Of a stretch of 64,000 nucleotides of DNA, positions 27,456 through 36,182 are shown piece after piece. Position 1 is the first letter of the stretch. Each line of letters starts with the position of its first letter. The stretch is from Pseudomonas sp. C2B4 (GTDB lineage Bacteria; Pseudomonadota; Gammaproteobacteria; Pseudomonadales; Pseudomonadaceae): contig NZ_JABFMU010000004.1 in the NCBI RefSeq assembly GCF_013359695.1, forward strand, positions 186,001 to 250,000, read 5' to 3'. The translations under genes and the position numbers were made by a program. The notes below the pieces were generated by a model that was given only the letters and a program-made list of their open reading frames with translations, was not told the origin of the DNA and did no database searches.

Positions 27456-28382
27456 ATGGCGGCGATTCACATCGGTATTTCAGGTTGGCGCTACACGCCC
27501 TGGCGAGGGGATTTCTACCCAAAGGGGTTGCCCCAGAAACGCGAGTTGCAATTCGCGTCGCGGGCCGTCAACAGCATCGAAATCAATGGATCGTTTTACG
27601 CCCTGCAACGGCCCGAGCGCTATGCCCAGTGGTACATCGAAACGCCGGTGCATTTCGTGTTCAGCGTCAAGGCTCCGCGCTTCATTACCCACATCAAACG
27701 CCTGCGTGACATCCACAAGCCTCTGGCGAACTTCTTTGCCTCCGGGGTTCTGGAGCTCAAGGAAAAACTCGGCCCGATCCTCTGGCAGTTCCCGCCCAAC
27801 TTCAAATTCGATGCCGAACTGTTCGAGACCTTCCTCGAACAATTACCCCAAAACACCGCAGAGGCGGCGGCCCTCGCCCGTCAGCACGATTCGCACCTCC
27901 ACGGCCATGCCAGCCTCAAGGCGTACAAGAAAAAACCTGTGCGCCATGCCGTGGAAATCCGTCACGACAGCTTCATCGACCCGGCCTTTGTCCGTCTGCT
28001 CAAACGCTACAACACGGCGCTGGTGATTGCCGACAGCGCCGGCAAATGGCCGTATCGCGAAGACATCACCAGCGACTTCGTTTACCTGCGCCTGCACGGT
28101 GCCGAAGAACTCTACGCCAGCGGCTACACCCCACAGGCCCTGCAACGCTGGGGTGAGCGGATCGAGGCCTGGAATCAAGGGCGGCAGCCGAACGATCCCC
28201 ATTTGATCGCGCCCCGACAGAAACCCAGGGCGCGCAAATCCCGCGAGGTGTTCTGCTATTTCGATAACGACATCAAGGTCCGCGCGCCTTTCGATGCTCG
28301 TCGCCTGCTGGAGCGATTCGATCTCGACCAGAACCTGGCCACCGCCCCCGGAGAGCCTGTCGCCGAAGGAGCGCTGTCATGA
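27456..28382 (+). CDS. DUF72 (YecE-like) protein
   Basis: 308 residues of the YecE TIM-barrel-like family: [17 protein letters not shown] at the start, the [19 protein letters not shown] segment, [40 protein letters not shown] and [11 protein letters not shown], then [12 protein letters not shown] near the end. No activity has been established for the family. The ATG at 27456 follows GGGAGGCGAC. It ends overlapping the EEP hydrolase gene by 4 bp and so belongs to the ybhPON-type operon. Confidence 0.88.
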   Translation: MAAIHIGISGWRYTPWRGDFYPKGLPQKRELQFASRAVNSIEINGSFYALQRPERYAQWYIETPVHFVFSVKAPRFITHIKRLRDIHKPLANFFASGVLELKEKLGPILWQFPPNFKFDAELFETFLEQLPQNTAEAAALARQHDSHLHGHASLKAYKKKPVRHAVEIRHDSFIDPAFVRLLKRYNTALVIADSAGKWPYREDITSDFVYLRLHGAEELYASGYTPQALQRWGERIEAWNQGRQPNDPHLIAPRQKPRARKSREVFCYFDNDIKVRAPFDARRLLERFDLDQNLATAPGEPVAEGALS

Positions 28383-29176
28383 GCGTTCGCGAACCGGTGG
28401 GCGTCACTGACGAGCAGGCGAGCATCAACACCACGGTGCATCGTTTCACGGTGCTGACGGTGAACACCCACAAAGGGTTTACCGCGCTGAACCGACGTTT
28501 CATCCTGCCGGAACTGCGCGAAGCGGTGCGCAGCGTCTCTGCCGATGTGGTGTTTTTGCAGGAGGTCCACGGCACCCACGAACAGCATCCCAAGCGCTAC
28601 AACAATTGGCCGGCGATGCCGCAATACGAATTCCTCGCCGACACCCTGTGGCCGCAGTTTGCTTACGGACGCAACGCGGTCTACCCGGCAGGAGATCACG
28701 GCAACGCGCTGCTGTCGAAATTCCAGATCGTGCGCCACGACAACCTCGATGTGTCCATCAGCGGCCATGAGAATCGCGGCATCCTGCATTGCGTCCTGCG
28801 CCTGCCCGGCGAAGGCCCGGAGGTGCATGCGATATGTGTCCACCTGGGCCTGCGCGAAAGCCACCGTAATGAACAACTCAGGTTGCTCGCCCGTCACCTG
28901 GAGGGGCTGCCAGCCGATGCGCCAGTGATCGTCGCCGGTGACTTCAACGACTGGCGCCAGTGCGCCGATACCCTGCTCAAGCCCTGTGGGTTGCGCGAAG
29001 TGTTCGCCGAGCACCACGGCAAGCCGGCACGCAGTTTTCCCGCCCGGTTGCCGACACTGCGCCTGGACCGCATCTATGTGCGCAACCTCAAGGCCAGCCG
29101 CCCACAGGTGCTGACCACACGGCCCTGGTCGCACCTGTCGGATCACGCACCGCTGTCGGTGGAGATCGAACTATGA
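28379..29176 (+). CDS. ybhP: Endonuclease/exonuclease/phosphatase-family protein (YbhP-like)
   Basis: 265 residues with an EEP fold: [19 protein letters not shown] at the N-terminus (Mg-binding Asn), VVFLQEVHG (catalytic Glu), [26 protein letters not shown] and the C-terminal [11 protein letters not shown]is-Asp pair. All catalytic positions appear intact. Substrate unknown; in E. coli ybhP sits with clsB (ybhO) and ybhN exactly as here, so a phospholipid headgroup or lipid phosphate is plausible. It overlaps both neighbours by 4 bp. Confidence 0.88.
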   Translation: MSVREPVGVTDEQASINTTVHRFTVLTVNTHKGFTALNRRFILPELREAVRSVSADVVFLQEVHGTHEQHPKRYNNWPAMPQYEFLADTLWPQFAYGRNAVYPAGDHGNALLSKFQIVRHDNLDVSISGHENRGILHCVLRLPGEGPEVHAICVHLGLRESHRNEQLRLLARHLEGLPADAPVIVAGDFNDWRQCADTLLKPCGLREVFAEHHGKPARSFPARLPTLRLDRIYVRNLKASRPQVLTTRPWSHLSDHAPLSVEIEL

Positions 29177-30465
29177 GCACCTCGCCGATGGAAAAATCCA
29201 GCGTTGAACAGATTGCCGCGCCGCCGACGAGCGAACCCGCACCGGTCGACGTCGAGTACCGCTGGCAAGGCAGTAACCGCGTCGAACTGCTTGAAAACGG
29301 CGAGGCCTACTTCCCCCGGGTGTTCGAGGCCATGCGGCAGGCGAAAACCGAAATCCTCCTGGAAACCTTCATTGTGTTCGAGGACAAGGTCGGCGAAGAG
29401 CTCAAGACGGTGCTCATCGACGCCGCGCAACGCGGCGTGCGCGTCACCGCCAGCTTCGACGGATTCGGCTGCGGCGAACTGGGGACGGCTTATCTCACCG
29501 CCCTCAGCGGAGCAGGTGTGCACTTGCAGATGTTCGACCCCGCTCCGAAACGCCTGGGCATCCGTACCAACTGGTTCCGCCGCCTGCACCGCAAGATCGT
29601 GGTTGTGGACGGGACGGTCGCCTTCATCGGCGGGATCAATTTCTCCGCCGATCATCTGGCTGACTTCGGCCCCGAAGCCAAACAGGATTACTCCGTTGAA
29701 GTGCAAGGTCCGGCGGTGGCCGACATCCATCACTTTGCCCTGTTGCAATGCGGTCGTCCGGCGCGGGCCAAATACTGGTGGCAACGGCGTCGACAGCGTC
29801 GTTCGGAGCTGGCCTTCACCGATCACGACGGTCAGGTGCGGCTGGTGTATCGCGATAACGCCGAACACTCCACCGACATCGAAGAGGTTTACCGTCAGGT
29901 ATTGCGCACGGCGCAACGGCGCGTGGTCATCGCCAACGCCTACTTTTTCCCGGGCTACCGATTGCTGCGCGAGATCCGCAACGCCGCCCGCCGCGGCGTT
30001 GACGTGCGCCTGATTCTGCAGGGGCAGCCGGACATGCTGGTGGCCAAACTCGCCGCGCGCATGACCTACGACTACCTGCTCAAGTCCGGGGTAAAGATCT
30101 ACGAATATTGCGACCGTCCGCTGCACGGCAAGGTCGCGCTGGTGGACGAAGACTGGAGCACGGTCGGCTCCAGCAACCTCGACCCGTTGAGCCTGTCGAT
30201 GAACCTTGAGGCCAATGTGTTGATCCGCGATCGCGCATTCAACCGTGACCTGTTCGAACGACTCGAAGAACTCAGCGACAACCACTGCAAGGCCATGTCG
30301 GTGGACACCGCCCCACGCGGGCGGGTCTGGCACATGACCGTGGGGTTTCTGGTGTTCCACTTCTTGCGGCACTTCCCGGCCTGGGCCGGTTGGCTGCCGG
30401 CGCATAAGCCCCGCCTGAAAGCCTTCACCTCACCGACCGGGAGCGATCCGCATGAGCCGCACTGA
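29173..30465 (+). CDS. clsB: Cardiolipin synthase B
   Basis: 430 residues, phospholipase-D superfamily. Two HKD motifs are intact: [20 protein letters not shown] in the first half and [20 protein letters not shown] in the second. ClsB joins phosphatidylglycerol molecules (or PG with another headgroup) to cardiolipin at the inner membrane. The N-terminus has no membrane helices, as in E. coli ClsB. The ATG at 29173 overlaps the ybhP stop (ATGA). It overlaps ybhN by 14 bp. Confidence 0.93.
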   Translation: MSTSPMEKSSVEQIAAPPTSEPAPVDVEYRWQGSNRVELLENGEAYFPRVFEAMRQAKTEILLETFIVFEDKVGEELKTVLIDAAQRGVRVTASFDGFGCGELGTAYLTALSGAGVHLQMFDPAPKRLGIRTNWFRRLHRKIVVVDGTVAFIGGINFSADHLADFGPEAKQDYSVEVQGPAVADIHHFALLQCGRPARAKYWWQRRRQRRSELAFTDHDGQVRLVYRDNAEHSTDIEEVYRQVLRTAQRRVVIANAYFFPGYRLLREIRNAARRGVDVRLILQGQPDMLVAKLAARMTYDYLLKSGVKIYEYCDRPLHGKVALVDEDWSTVGSSNLDPLSLSMNLEANVLIRDRAFNRDLFERLEELSDNHCKAMSVDTAPRGRVWHMTVGFLVFHFLRHFPAWAGWLPAHKPRLKAFTSPTGSDPHEPH

Positions 30466-31438
30466 AGCACACGCAGCGCCGCACGCCGAGCACCCGGCCA
30501 AGTCGCGCTGGAGTCGCTGGAAAAGACCGCTGACGATGCTGTTTTTTCTGGCGCTGATCGTATTGCTGACGATGTTCGCCTCGCGTATCGAGTGGGCCGA
30601 AGTGTTCGACACCCTCACCGATTTCAAGGTACGCACCCTGATCATCGCGGCCGGGCTGACCCTGTTGAGTTTTCTGGTCTACGCCTGTTTCGACCTGATC
30701 GGCCGAACCTACATCCGCCAGAACCTGACGTGGAAACAGATCCTGCCGGTGGGGATCATCAGCTACGCCTTCAACCTCAACCTGAGCGCCTGGGTCGGTG
30801 GCATTGCCATGCGTTACCGGCTGTATTCGCGGCTCGGCGTGAGCAAAGGCAACATCGCGAAAATCCTCGGCCTGAGCCTGGCCACCAACTGGTTCGGCTA
30901 CATGGTGATTGCCGGCGCGGTGTTCAGCAGCGGGCTGGTACGCATGCCTCCCGGCTGGAAACTGAGCAGCGGTGCACTGCAAGGGGTTGGCGTGCTGTTG
31001 TTGCTGGCGAGCGCGGGGTATCTCGCGGCGTGCCGGTTTTCCAAACGGCGCGAGTGGGCGATACGCGGGGTGGAAATCAACCTGCCGTCCTTGCGCATGG
31101 CGATCCTGCAACTGGCCCTCGGGGCGCTGAACTGGTCGCTGATGGCAGCGGTGATCTTCACCCTGCTGCCGAGCAAGCTCGATTATCCATTGGTGCTTGG
31201 CGTGTTGCTGATCAGCGCCATCGCCGGGGTCATCACCCACATACCGGCCGGGCTCGGTGTGCTGGAGGCGGTATTCGTGGCACTGCTGCAACACGAGGCA
31301 TCGCGGGGCAGCCTGGTGGCGGGGTTGCTGGCGTATCGGGCGATTTATTTTCTGTTGCCGCTGTTGATCACGCTGGTGATGTATTTGCTGGTGGAGACCA
31401 AGGCGAAATCGCTGCGAATTGCGAAGAAACCCAAGTGA
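30452..31438 (+). CDS. ybhN: Integral membrane protein, UPF0104/lysylphosphatidylglycerol synthase flippase-like (YbhN)
   Basis: 328 residues with about eight membrane helices and a basic His/Ala-rich N-terminus. It belongs to the family of the MprF flippase domain: ISYAFNLNLSAWVGGIAMRYRLY, SKGNIAKILGLSLATNWFGY and ITHIPAGLGVLEAVFVAL are typical. A lipid translocation role next to ClsB is inferred. It starts inside the clsB reading frame (14-bp overlap), the last of four tightly packed genes. A REPIN follows its stop. Confidence 0.9.
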   Translation: MSRTEAHAAPHAEHPAKSRWSRWKRPLTMLFFLALIVLLTMFASRIEWAEVFDTLTDFKVRTLIIAAGLTLLSFLVYACFDLIGRTYIRQNLTWKQILPVGIISYAFNLNLSAWVGGIAMRYRLYSRLGVSKGNIAKILGLSLATNWFGYMVIAGAVFSSGLVRMPPGWKLSSGALQGVGVLLLLASAGYLAACRFSKRREWAIRGVEINLPSLRMAILQLALGALNWSLMAAVIFTLLPSKLDYPLVLGVLLISAIAGVITHIPAGLGVLEAVFVALLQHEASRGSLVAGLLAYRAIYFLLPLLITLVMYLLVETKAKSLRIAKKPK

Positions 31439-31460
31439 TTTGTGGTGTTTTCAAGTATGC

Positions 31461-31552
31461 CATCGCGGGCAAGCCCGCTCCCACAAGTGTCATGGTGTTC
31501 ACAAAATTTGTGGTCACTGAAAATCCCTGTGGGAGCGGGCTTGCCCGCGAAG
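31461..31552. repeat. REP doublet (REPIN) 8, GGGCAAGCCCG subtype
   Basis: Inverted REP copies at 31461-31485 and 31528-31552 with matching GGGCAAGCCCGC / GCGGGCTTGCCCGC arms, between convergent ybhN and the hydrolase gene. Confidence 0.9.
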
Positions 31553-31574
31553 GCGTCCGCAAGAACACCACACA

Positions 31575-32333
31575 TTACCGGGACTGAATAATGCTCAACC
31601 GCTCACCCACCACCATCTCAGTGATCCAATCCACCAGGATCGAGGTGTAGGCCTGCTGGGAAACCGGATCGCTCAGCGCATGATCGGCACCGTCGATAAT
31701 CCGGTGCGTCAACGAATGGGTCTGCTGACACGCGGCGCGGTAACTCATGATCGTGGCGTGGGGCACGTAGTCATCGGTTTCGGACTCGACCAACAACACA
31801 TCCCCGGTGAATTGCGCACAGGCATGCAACGCCCGATTAGTGTCCGCGCGCACCAGCGTGCTGCGGTAATCGCGCAAGTCGAGCTTGTCCAGGTCGCGCT
31901 TGGGCGTATGCCATTGATCATCGCGATACAGCGCCGGCACCCGCAGCGCCAGCCAGCGCACCGGGCGCAACGACGTGAGGATCGAGGCCAGGTAACCGCC
32001 GTAACTGGTGCCGACCACGGCAATCGCCGAGGTGTCCAGCGCCGGGTGCGCGAGCAGGCGATCGTAGGCCGCCAGCAGGTCGCGCAGGTTGTCTTCACGG
32101 GTGACCCGGGTCAGCGGAATGCCGGTGCCGCCGGTATGCCCGCGCAGGTCGAAGGTCAGGCATACACAGCCCAGCCCGGCGATGCCTTTGGCCCGCTCCA
32201 GATCCCGTTCCTGGCTACCGCCCCAGCCGTGCACGAACAACACGCCGGGGACTTTCGATTTGGGACTGAGAAATGTCCCGCTCATCTGTTCATCGTCAAT
32301 GTCGATTTGAATGCTTTCGCTTCTAGCCGTCAT
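31575..32333 (-). CDS. Alpha/beta hydrolase
   Basis: 252 residues. Oxyanion region LFVHGWGGSQERD, strand DLRGHTGGTG, nucleophile elbow GTSYGG (Ser in G-x-S-x-G), acid ESETDDYVPH and the catalytic His in DGADHALSD, so the Ser-Asp-His triad looks complete. No signal peptide, hence cytoplasmic. Near to prolyl-oligopeptidase-like or acyl-hydrolases; the substrate cannot be told. It overlaps the DUF3182 gene by 11 bp and is probably translated with it. Confidence 0.85.
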   Translation of the reverse strand: MTARSESIQIDIDDEQMSGTFLSPKSKVPGVLFVHGWGGSQERDLERAKGIAGLGCVCLTFDLRGHTGGTGIPLTRVTREDNLRDLLAAYDRLLAHPALDTSAIAVVGTSYGGYLASILTSLRPVRWLALRVPALYRDDQWHTPKRDLDKLDLRDYRSTLVRADTNRALHACAQFTGDVLLVESETDDYVPHATIMSYRAACQQTHSLTHRIIDGADHALSDPVSQQAYTSILVDWITEMVVGERLSIIQSR

Positions 32334-33432
32334 AGGATTTGACCGTTACGTATTTGAGCAGGAAATCACTGTTCTGCGCCGGCCCGCGGTACACCTCAAT
32401 GGCATCCGCCGGCAGCGGCTGATCGATGTAGGTTTCCACCGAAGACACCCGAATCGCGCGCATCTGCGGGTCGTTGACGAAACTCTGCAAGGCCGCCACT
32501 TCGGCGCTGCTGGCGCCACCCATGCGCCAGGATTGTTCGAGCACGCCACTGCGCTTTTTGCCGTCGCTGGCCACGCCTTGAGCAATGTCGTAGTTGCGCC
32601 GCGAAGCGTAGAAGCCGGGATAGGCTTCATCCGCGGCACGGTCGAACACCTGTGCCTGCTTGATCGCCAATCGCACCTCTTCAGGCAGATCCAGTGCCAG
32701 CAGATCGTCGTAACCACCCTGCACTGCCAGCAGATTGGAACCGCCATACACGTCTTCGCCGTGGGCGTCCTGGGTCAAGTATTGATCACCACAGTAACTC
32801 AGCAGCTTTCCGCCGATGAAACTCTGTCCGACGCTGTGGGTAATCACCTGCTCCAGGTCCTGTTCCAGCACCACGCCTTCGGTGAACAGGGCCCTGGCGT
32901 CGGGCCGGGCGAGGACTTCATCAAACTGATCCAGACTGTCGATGACCTCCTGCCCACGCCCGGCGCAGGCATGAATCGGCTTGAGTCGGATCGGACCACT
33001 GCAGAGCAGATGCTCCGCCGCCGGTCGCGCATCCTCGAAGGAGAACACGCTGAGGCCGTCGAGTACGACACTGCGCACCCGTTCGGAAAACAGCGGCGCC
33101 CAGCCTTTCGGCGCATGGGCATGACGGTTCAGCAAACCGTGACTGATGGCCTTGGTGCAGATGAAATCGTGTTCGACGTAGCCCCCCCACAAATCCTCCG
33201 GTCCCTTGACGCCCAGTTGCCGCGCGCAAGCAGCGCCGACGATCGTTTGCGTCGGCAGCAGATATAGATCTCGTCCCTGATGCTGCTGCGGGTCGTAACG
33301 GCCACCGAACTTGAGTCCGAGGATGTGCGCCAGCCACTTGGCCAACGCGTGATTGGTTTGGATTTCATGCAAAGGCGCGTCGGCATTTACTGAATGGGCG
33401 ACCACCATTTTTTTGCGGTTTGGTGGGGTCAT
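32323..33432 (-). CDS. DUF3182 family protein (ATP-grasp-like)
   Basis: 369 residues of a family common in Pseudomonas, Xanthomonas and Burkholderia. The central part reads like an ATP-grasp: GPIRLKPIHACAGRGQEVID, then TEGVVLEQDLEQVITHSVGQ and IGGKLLSYCGDQYLTQDAHGE, which would be the lysine, glutamate and metal-binding regions. No enzymatic function has been assigned. A ligase acting with the overlapping alpha/beta hydrolase is possible, but this is inference from layout. It starts at ATG 33430-33432. The 300-bp gap upstream (33433-33732) holds only a REPIN and about 190 bp with nothing I can name. Confidence 0.78.
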   Translation of the reverse strand: MTPPNRKKMVVAHSVNADAPLHEIQTNHALAKWLAHILGLKFGGRYDPQQHQGRDLYLLPTQTIVGAACARQLGVKGPEDLWGGYVEHDFICTKAISHGLLNRHAHAPKGWAPLFSERVRSVVLDGLSVFSFEDARPAAEHLLCSGPIRLKPIHACAGRGQEVIDSLDQFDEVLARPDARALFTEGVVLEQDLEQVITHSVGQSFIGGKLLSYCGDQYLTQDAHGEDVYGGSNLLAVQGGYDDLLALDLPEEVRLAIKQAQVFDRAADEAYPGFYASRRNYDIAQGVASDGKKRSGVLEQSWRMGGASSAEVAALQSFVNDPQMRAIRVSSVETYIDQPLPADAIEVYRGPAQNSDFLLKYVTVKSYDG

Positions 33433-33623
33433 GCGTCCCCCTTCAATCGGCGCTGGATGAGTGTGGTTGAAGGGGTGCAGGGATCAGGCCAATCGCGGTA
33501 GAGGAGGAACGGCATTCAAATCAGGCGGTTACATAATCGGGGGTGGCTTCGGGCCGTTTTATTCTGCACGACCCCCTTCAAGACTCTGGCATTTTGCACG
33601 ACTCACGCTTAGGCAGATGTCCC

Positions 33624-33712
33624 TGTGGGAGCGAGCCTGCTCGCGAAAGCGGTGTGTCAGTCACATCAATGTTGAATGTGCCGCCGTCTTCGCGAGCAGG
33701 CTCGCTCCCACA
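33624..33712. repeat. REPIN D, inverted near-identical copy of 27261-27349
   Basis: An 89-bp doublet, 88/89 identical to the reverse complement of REPIN C. It is the last REP in the window. Confidence 0.92.
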
Positions 33713-33732
33713 AGGGATTTGCGGTGTTTCAA

Positions 33733-34725
33733 CTAGCGTGCCGCTGCATTCGGCATCACCCCAAACCGCATCCGGTAATCACTCGGCGCCAGCCCGGTGA
33801 TTTTCTTGAACGTCGAACGAAACGCGCCCGGATCCTGATAGCCCACGGTCCAGGCAATGTGATCGATGGTGCCGTTGGTGAACTCGAGCATTTCCCGAGC
33901 CTTGCCCACCCGCAGGTGCTGGCAATACTCCGTGGGCTTGAGCCCGGTTGCCGCGCGAAAGCGACGCAGGAACGTACGTTCCTCCAGCCCCGCTCGCTCG
34001 GCCATCGCCGTCAAGGACACATCCGTGGCCCCGGTGCTTTGCAGCCAGTGCTGCACCTTGAGAATCGAAGCATCGCCATGATTGAGGATGGGGGCAAAGT
34101 TGCTGCCGCACTCGCTGGCACTGTCGCTGTGCTCCACGACCAGAAAGCGCGCAGTGCCGGTGGCGATGCTCGGCCCCAGCAGGCGATCCACCAGGCGCAG
34201 ACCCAACTCGGACCAGGCCATCAGCCCGGCGGTGGTGATCAGGTCGCCGTCGTCGACGATAGGTGTATCGGCCTTGAGCTTGATCGCCGGGTAACGCTCG
34301 GCAAATGTTTTGGCGGAGGTCCAGTGGGTGGTGGCACTGCGGCCATCCAGCAGACCGCTTTCGGCCAACAGAATCGAGCCCACGCAGACGCCGCCGAGCG
34401 TCGCGCCATTGGCGTGTTGCTGCCTGAGCCAGCGAATCAGCGCCTGCGGTGCCTGGCCTTCGGAGAACCCGGCAATCGACGGCGGAATCAACACCGCCAT
34501 CAGTGCGCCGTCCAAGGCGGGATGGCTGTCGTAGACCCGGGTGGGAGGCTGATCACCGTCGACCCGCCAATGACTGACCCGCAACAGCGGTAAATGCGCA
34601 GCCTGGTGCTCGGCGGCGATCCGGTTGGCCACCCCGAACAGGTCGGTCAACCCATGCACCGCCGCCATCTGCGCGCCGGGATAGATCAACACGCCCAGTT
34701 CAGCGATTGCCCTTTGTGCATCCAT
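33733..34725 (-). CDS. GlxA-type AraC-family transcriptional regulator (DJ-1/PfpI + HTH)
   Basis: 330 residues: an N-terminal DJ-1/PfpI-like domain (about 8-185; GVLIYPGAQMAAVHGLTDLF, LGGVCVGSILLAESGLLDG with the Cys at the nucleophile-elbow position) and a C-terminal AraC HTH pair (about 225-325; SLTAMAERAGLEERTFLRRF and IDHIAWTVGYQDPGAFRSTFKKITG). The ATG at 34723-34725 was chosen; the long frame to 35304 is antisense to the neighbouring gene. It is divergent from the isochorismatase-like gene across 102 bp and probably controls it. Confidence 0.9.
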   Translation of the reverse strand: MDAQRAIAELGVLIYPGAQMAAVHGLTDLFGVANRIAAEHQAAHLPLLRVSHWRVDGDQPPTRVYDSHPALDGALMAVLIPPSIAGFSEGQAPQALIRWLRQQHANGATLGGVCVGSILLAESGLLDGRSATTHWTSAKTFAERYPAIKLKADTPIVDDGDLITTAGLMAWSELGLRLVDRLLGPSIATGTARFLVVEHSDSASECGSNFAPILNHGDASILKVQHWLQSTGATDVSLTAMAERAGLEERTFLRRFRAATGLKPTEYCQHLRVGKAREMLEFTNGTIDHIAWTVGYQDPGAFRSTFKKITGLAPSDYRMRFGVMPNAAAR

Positions 34726-34827
34726 TGTCAGTTTTCCCCCTTCTATTGTCGGTGCGGCCAATCCCCGGACGGCCCGCCAGAGCCAATACTTCATTCCACA
34801 CCCAAACCGCACTTCGAGGAAACAGTC

Positions 34828-35382
34828 ATGGCCAAGCAAGCACTCATCGTAGTCGATATCCAAAACGACTACTTCCCTCAAGGCAAGTGGCCACTGGTCG
34901 GCGCCGATGCAGCCGCTGACAACGCCGTCCGCCTGCTCAAGGCCTTTCGCAAGGCCGGTGATTCGGTGGTGCACATCCGCCACGAATTCACCTCGGATGC
35001 AGCGCCTTTCTTCACCCCCGGCTCTGAAGGCGCGAAGCTGCACCCCAAAGTCTTGAACCAGGGCAATGAGCCCGTGGTGCTCAAGCACTTCGTCAACTCG
35101 TTCCGTGAAACCGAACTGCAAGCCATCCTCGACGAACAAGGGATCAAGGAGCTGGTGGTCGTCGGCAGCATGAGCCACATGTGCGTCGACGGCATCACCC
35201 GAGCGGCGAACGATCTCGGGTACAGCGTCACAGTGATCCATGACGCCTGTGCCTCCCGTGATCTTGAGTTCAACGGCCTGACGGTTCCGGCGGCCCATGT
35301 ACATGCCGCGTTCATGTCTGCACTGGGCTTTGCCTACGCCAACGTGGTTTCAACTGACGAGTTCCTCGCCGCCAGCCAGTAA
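34828..35382 (+). CDS. Isochorismatase-family cysteine hydrolase
   Basis: 184 residues. The catalytic triad Asp10 (IVVDIQNDYF), Lys86 (VVLKHFVNSF) and Cys119 (SMSHMCVDGITRAANDLGY) is complete, with the typical cis-peptide region before the Cys. Such enzymes cleave nicotinamide, carbamoyl or isochorismate-type bonds; specificity is not evident. GAGGA precedes the ATG at 34828. A monocistronic unit closed by a strong terminator; the divergent GlxA-type regulator is the likely controller. Confidence 0.9.
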   Translation: MAKQALIVVDIQNDYFPQGKWPLVGADAAADNAVRLLKAFRKAGDSVVHIRHEFTSDAAPFFTPGSEGAKLHPKVLNQGNEPVVLKHFVNSFRETELQAILDEQGIKELVVVGSMSHMCVDGITRAANDLGYSVTVIHDACASRDLEFNGLTVPAAHVHAAFMSALGFAYANVVSTDEFLAASQ

Positions 35383-35404
35383 CCGTTGATCCTGCACAAA
35401 AATG

Positions 35405-35440
35405 AAAAGCCCATGGCCTTAAACGCCATGGGCTTTTTTT
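35405..35440. terminator. Bidirectional intrinsic terminator
   Basis: A 13-bp stem AAAAGCCCATGGC / GCCATGGGCTTTT with a 7-base loop and a T7 run, 22 bp after the hydrolase stop. The following 159 bp to the next ATG show no gene. Confidence 0.93.
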
Positions 35441-35599
35441 ATTACCGGTGGGTTTGGACGATCTGCACTGAACGCAATACCGCCAGAACACTAAAGAGTC
35501 AGGCCAGAGACAACAATGTCTCCACTCCCAACGTAAACCGCGGGGGTTAAGGAGATACCGCACTTAACTTTTTAGTCAAACCCACTGGAAGCCTGAACA

Positions 35600-36103
35600 A
35601 TGAATACTTTGAATATCAGCACGACTGACAGCATCTCGAAAAAAGCCTCCCTCGGCGTCAGCACCATGGCGCTTGGCACTTACGGTATCTACTTCGCCCT
35701 GGCCGTCATCTACTTCTGGTTTGGCGGAATGAAGTTCACTCACTATGAAGCAGAGGGACTGGTTCCACTGGTGAGTAATAGCCCGCTGCTGGGATGGGTC
35801 TACCAGATCTTCAATGTCGATCTGTTTTCCGCTCTGCTTGGCGTCCTGGAGGTTTCCATCGGTGTGCTGATCGCAGGTCGCCTGCTGTCTCCGAAGCTTT
35901 CCTTGATCGGCGGGGCCCTGTCCGCAGGCTTGTTCATTACCACGCTGAGTTTCATGTTCTCCACACCCGGAGTGATTGAGCCTGGCCTTGGCTTCCCGGC
36001 GATCAGCGTTGCACCCGGACAGTTTCTCCTCAAGGACATTGGCTTGCTTGCCGCCTCCATCTTCGTGGCCGGCCACTCGTTAACCAAGCTGGAAACAGCT
36101 TGA
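35600..36103 (+). CDS. rclC: DUF417 membrane protein (YkgB/RclC-like)
   Basis: 167 residues with four membrane helices (about 26-43, 72-95, 100-122, 138-158). The conserved IYFALAVIYFWFGGMKFTHYEAEGL and FNVDLFSALLGVLEVSIG segments mark DUF417. In E. coli the member RclC belongs to the reactive-chlorine resistance locus and is controlled by the AraC-type RclR. Here a RclR-like gene lies convergent, 79 bp away, so a similar HOCl/oxidant response is inferred. Start supported by GGAAG ten bases upstream. The gene symbol is tentative. Confidence 0.7.
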   Translation: MNTLNISTTDSISKKASLGVSTMALGTYGIYFALAVIYFWFGGMKFTHYEAEGLVPLVSNSPLLGWVYQIFNVDLFSALLGVLEVSIGVLIAGRLLSPKLSLIGGALSAGLFITTLSFMFSTPGVIEPGLGFPAISVAPGQFLLKDIGLLAASIFVAGHSLTKLETA

Positions 36104-36124
36104 GCTGACAACTTCACAAAGAAC

Positions 36125-36149
36125 ATGGCCCGGAATTGTTCCGGGCCAT
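36125..36149. terminator. Hairpin between convergent genes, probable terminator
   Basis: An 11-bp stem ATGGCCCGGAA / TTCCGGGCCAT with a 3-base loop, followed on the + strand by a pyrimidine-rich CTTCCTTTCC instead of a pure T-run. Confidence 0.7.
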
Positions 36150-36182
36150 CTTCCTTTCCGGTTTAAACAACGAACCACCTGA

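Noticed and set aside
33583..33600. TGGCATTTTGCA considered as a sigma-54 -24/-12 element
   Set aside because: GG and GC are too close (8 rather than 11 positions), so the spacing is wrong.
34726..35304. 193-codon N-terminal extension of the GlxA-type regulator
   Set aside because: It is antisense to the isochorismatase-like gene; the conserved DJ-1 domain begins at the ATG 34723-34725.
35312..35563. 83-codon minus-strand frame through the terminator region
   Set aside because: Runs through a bidirectional terminator, has no ribosome site and no conserved content.
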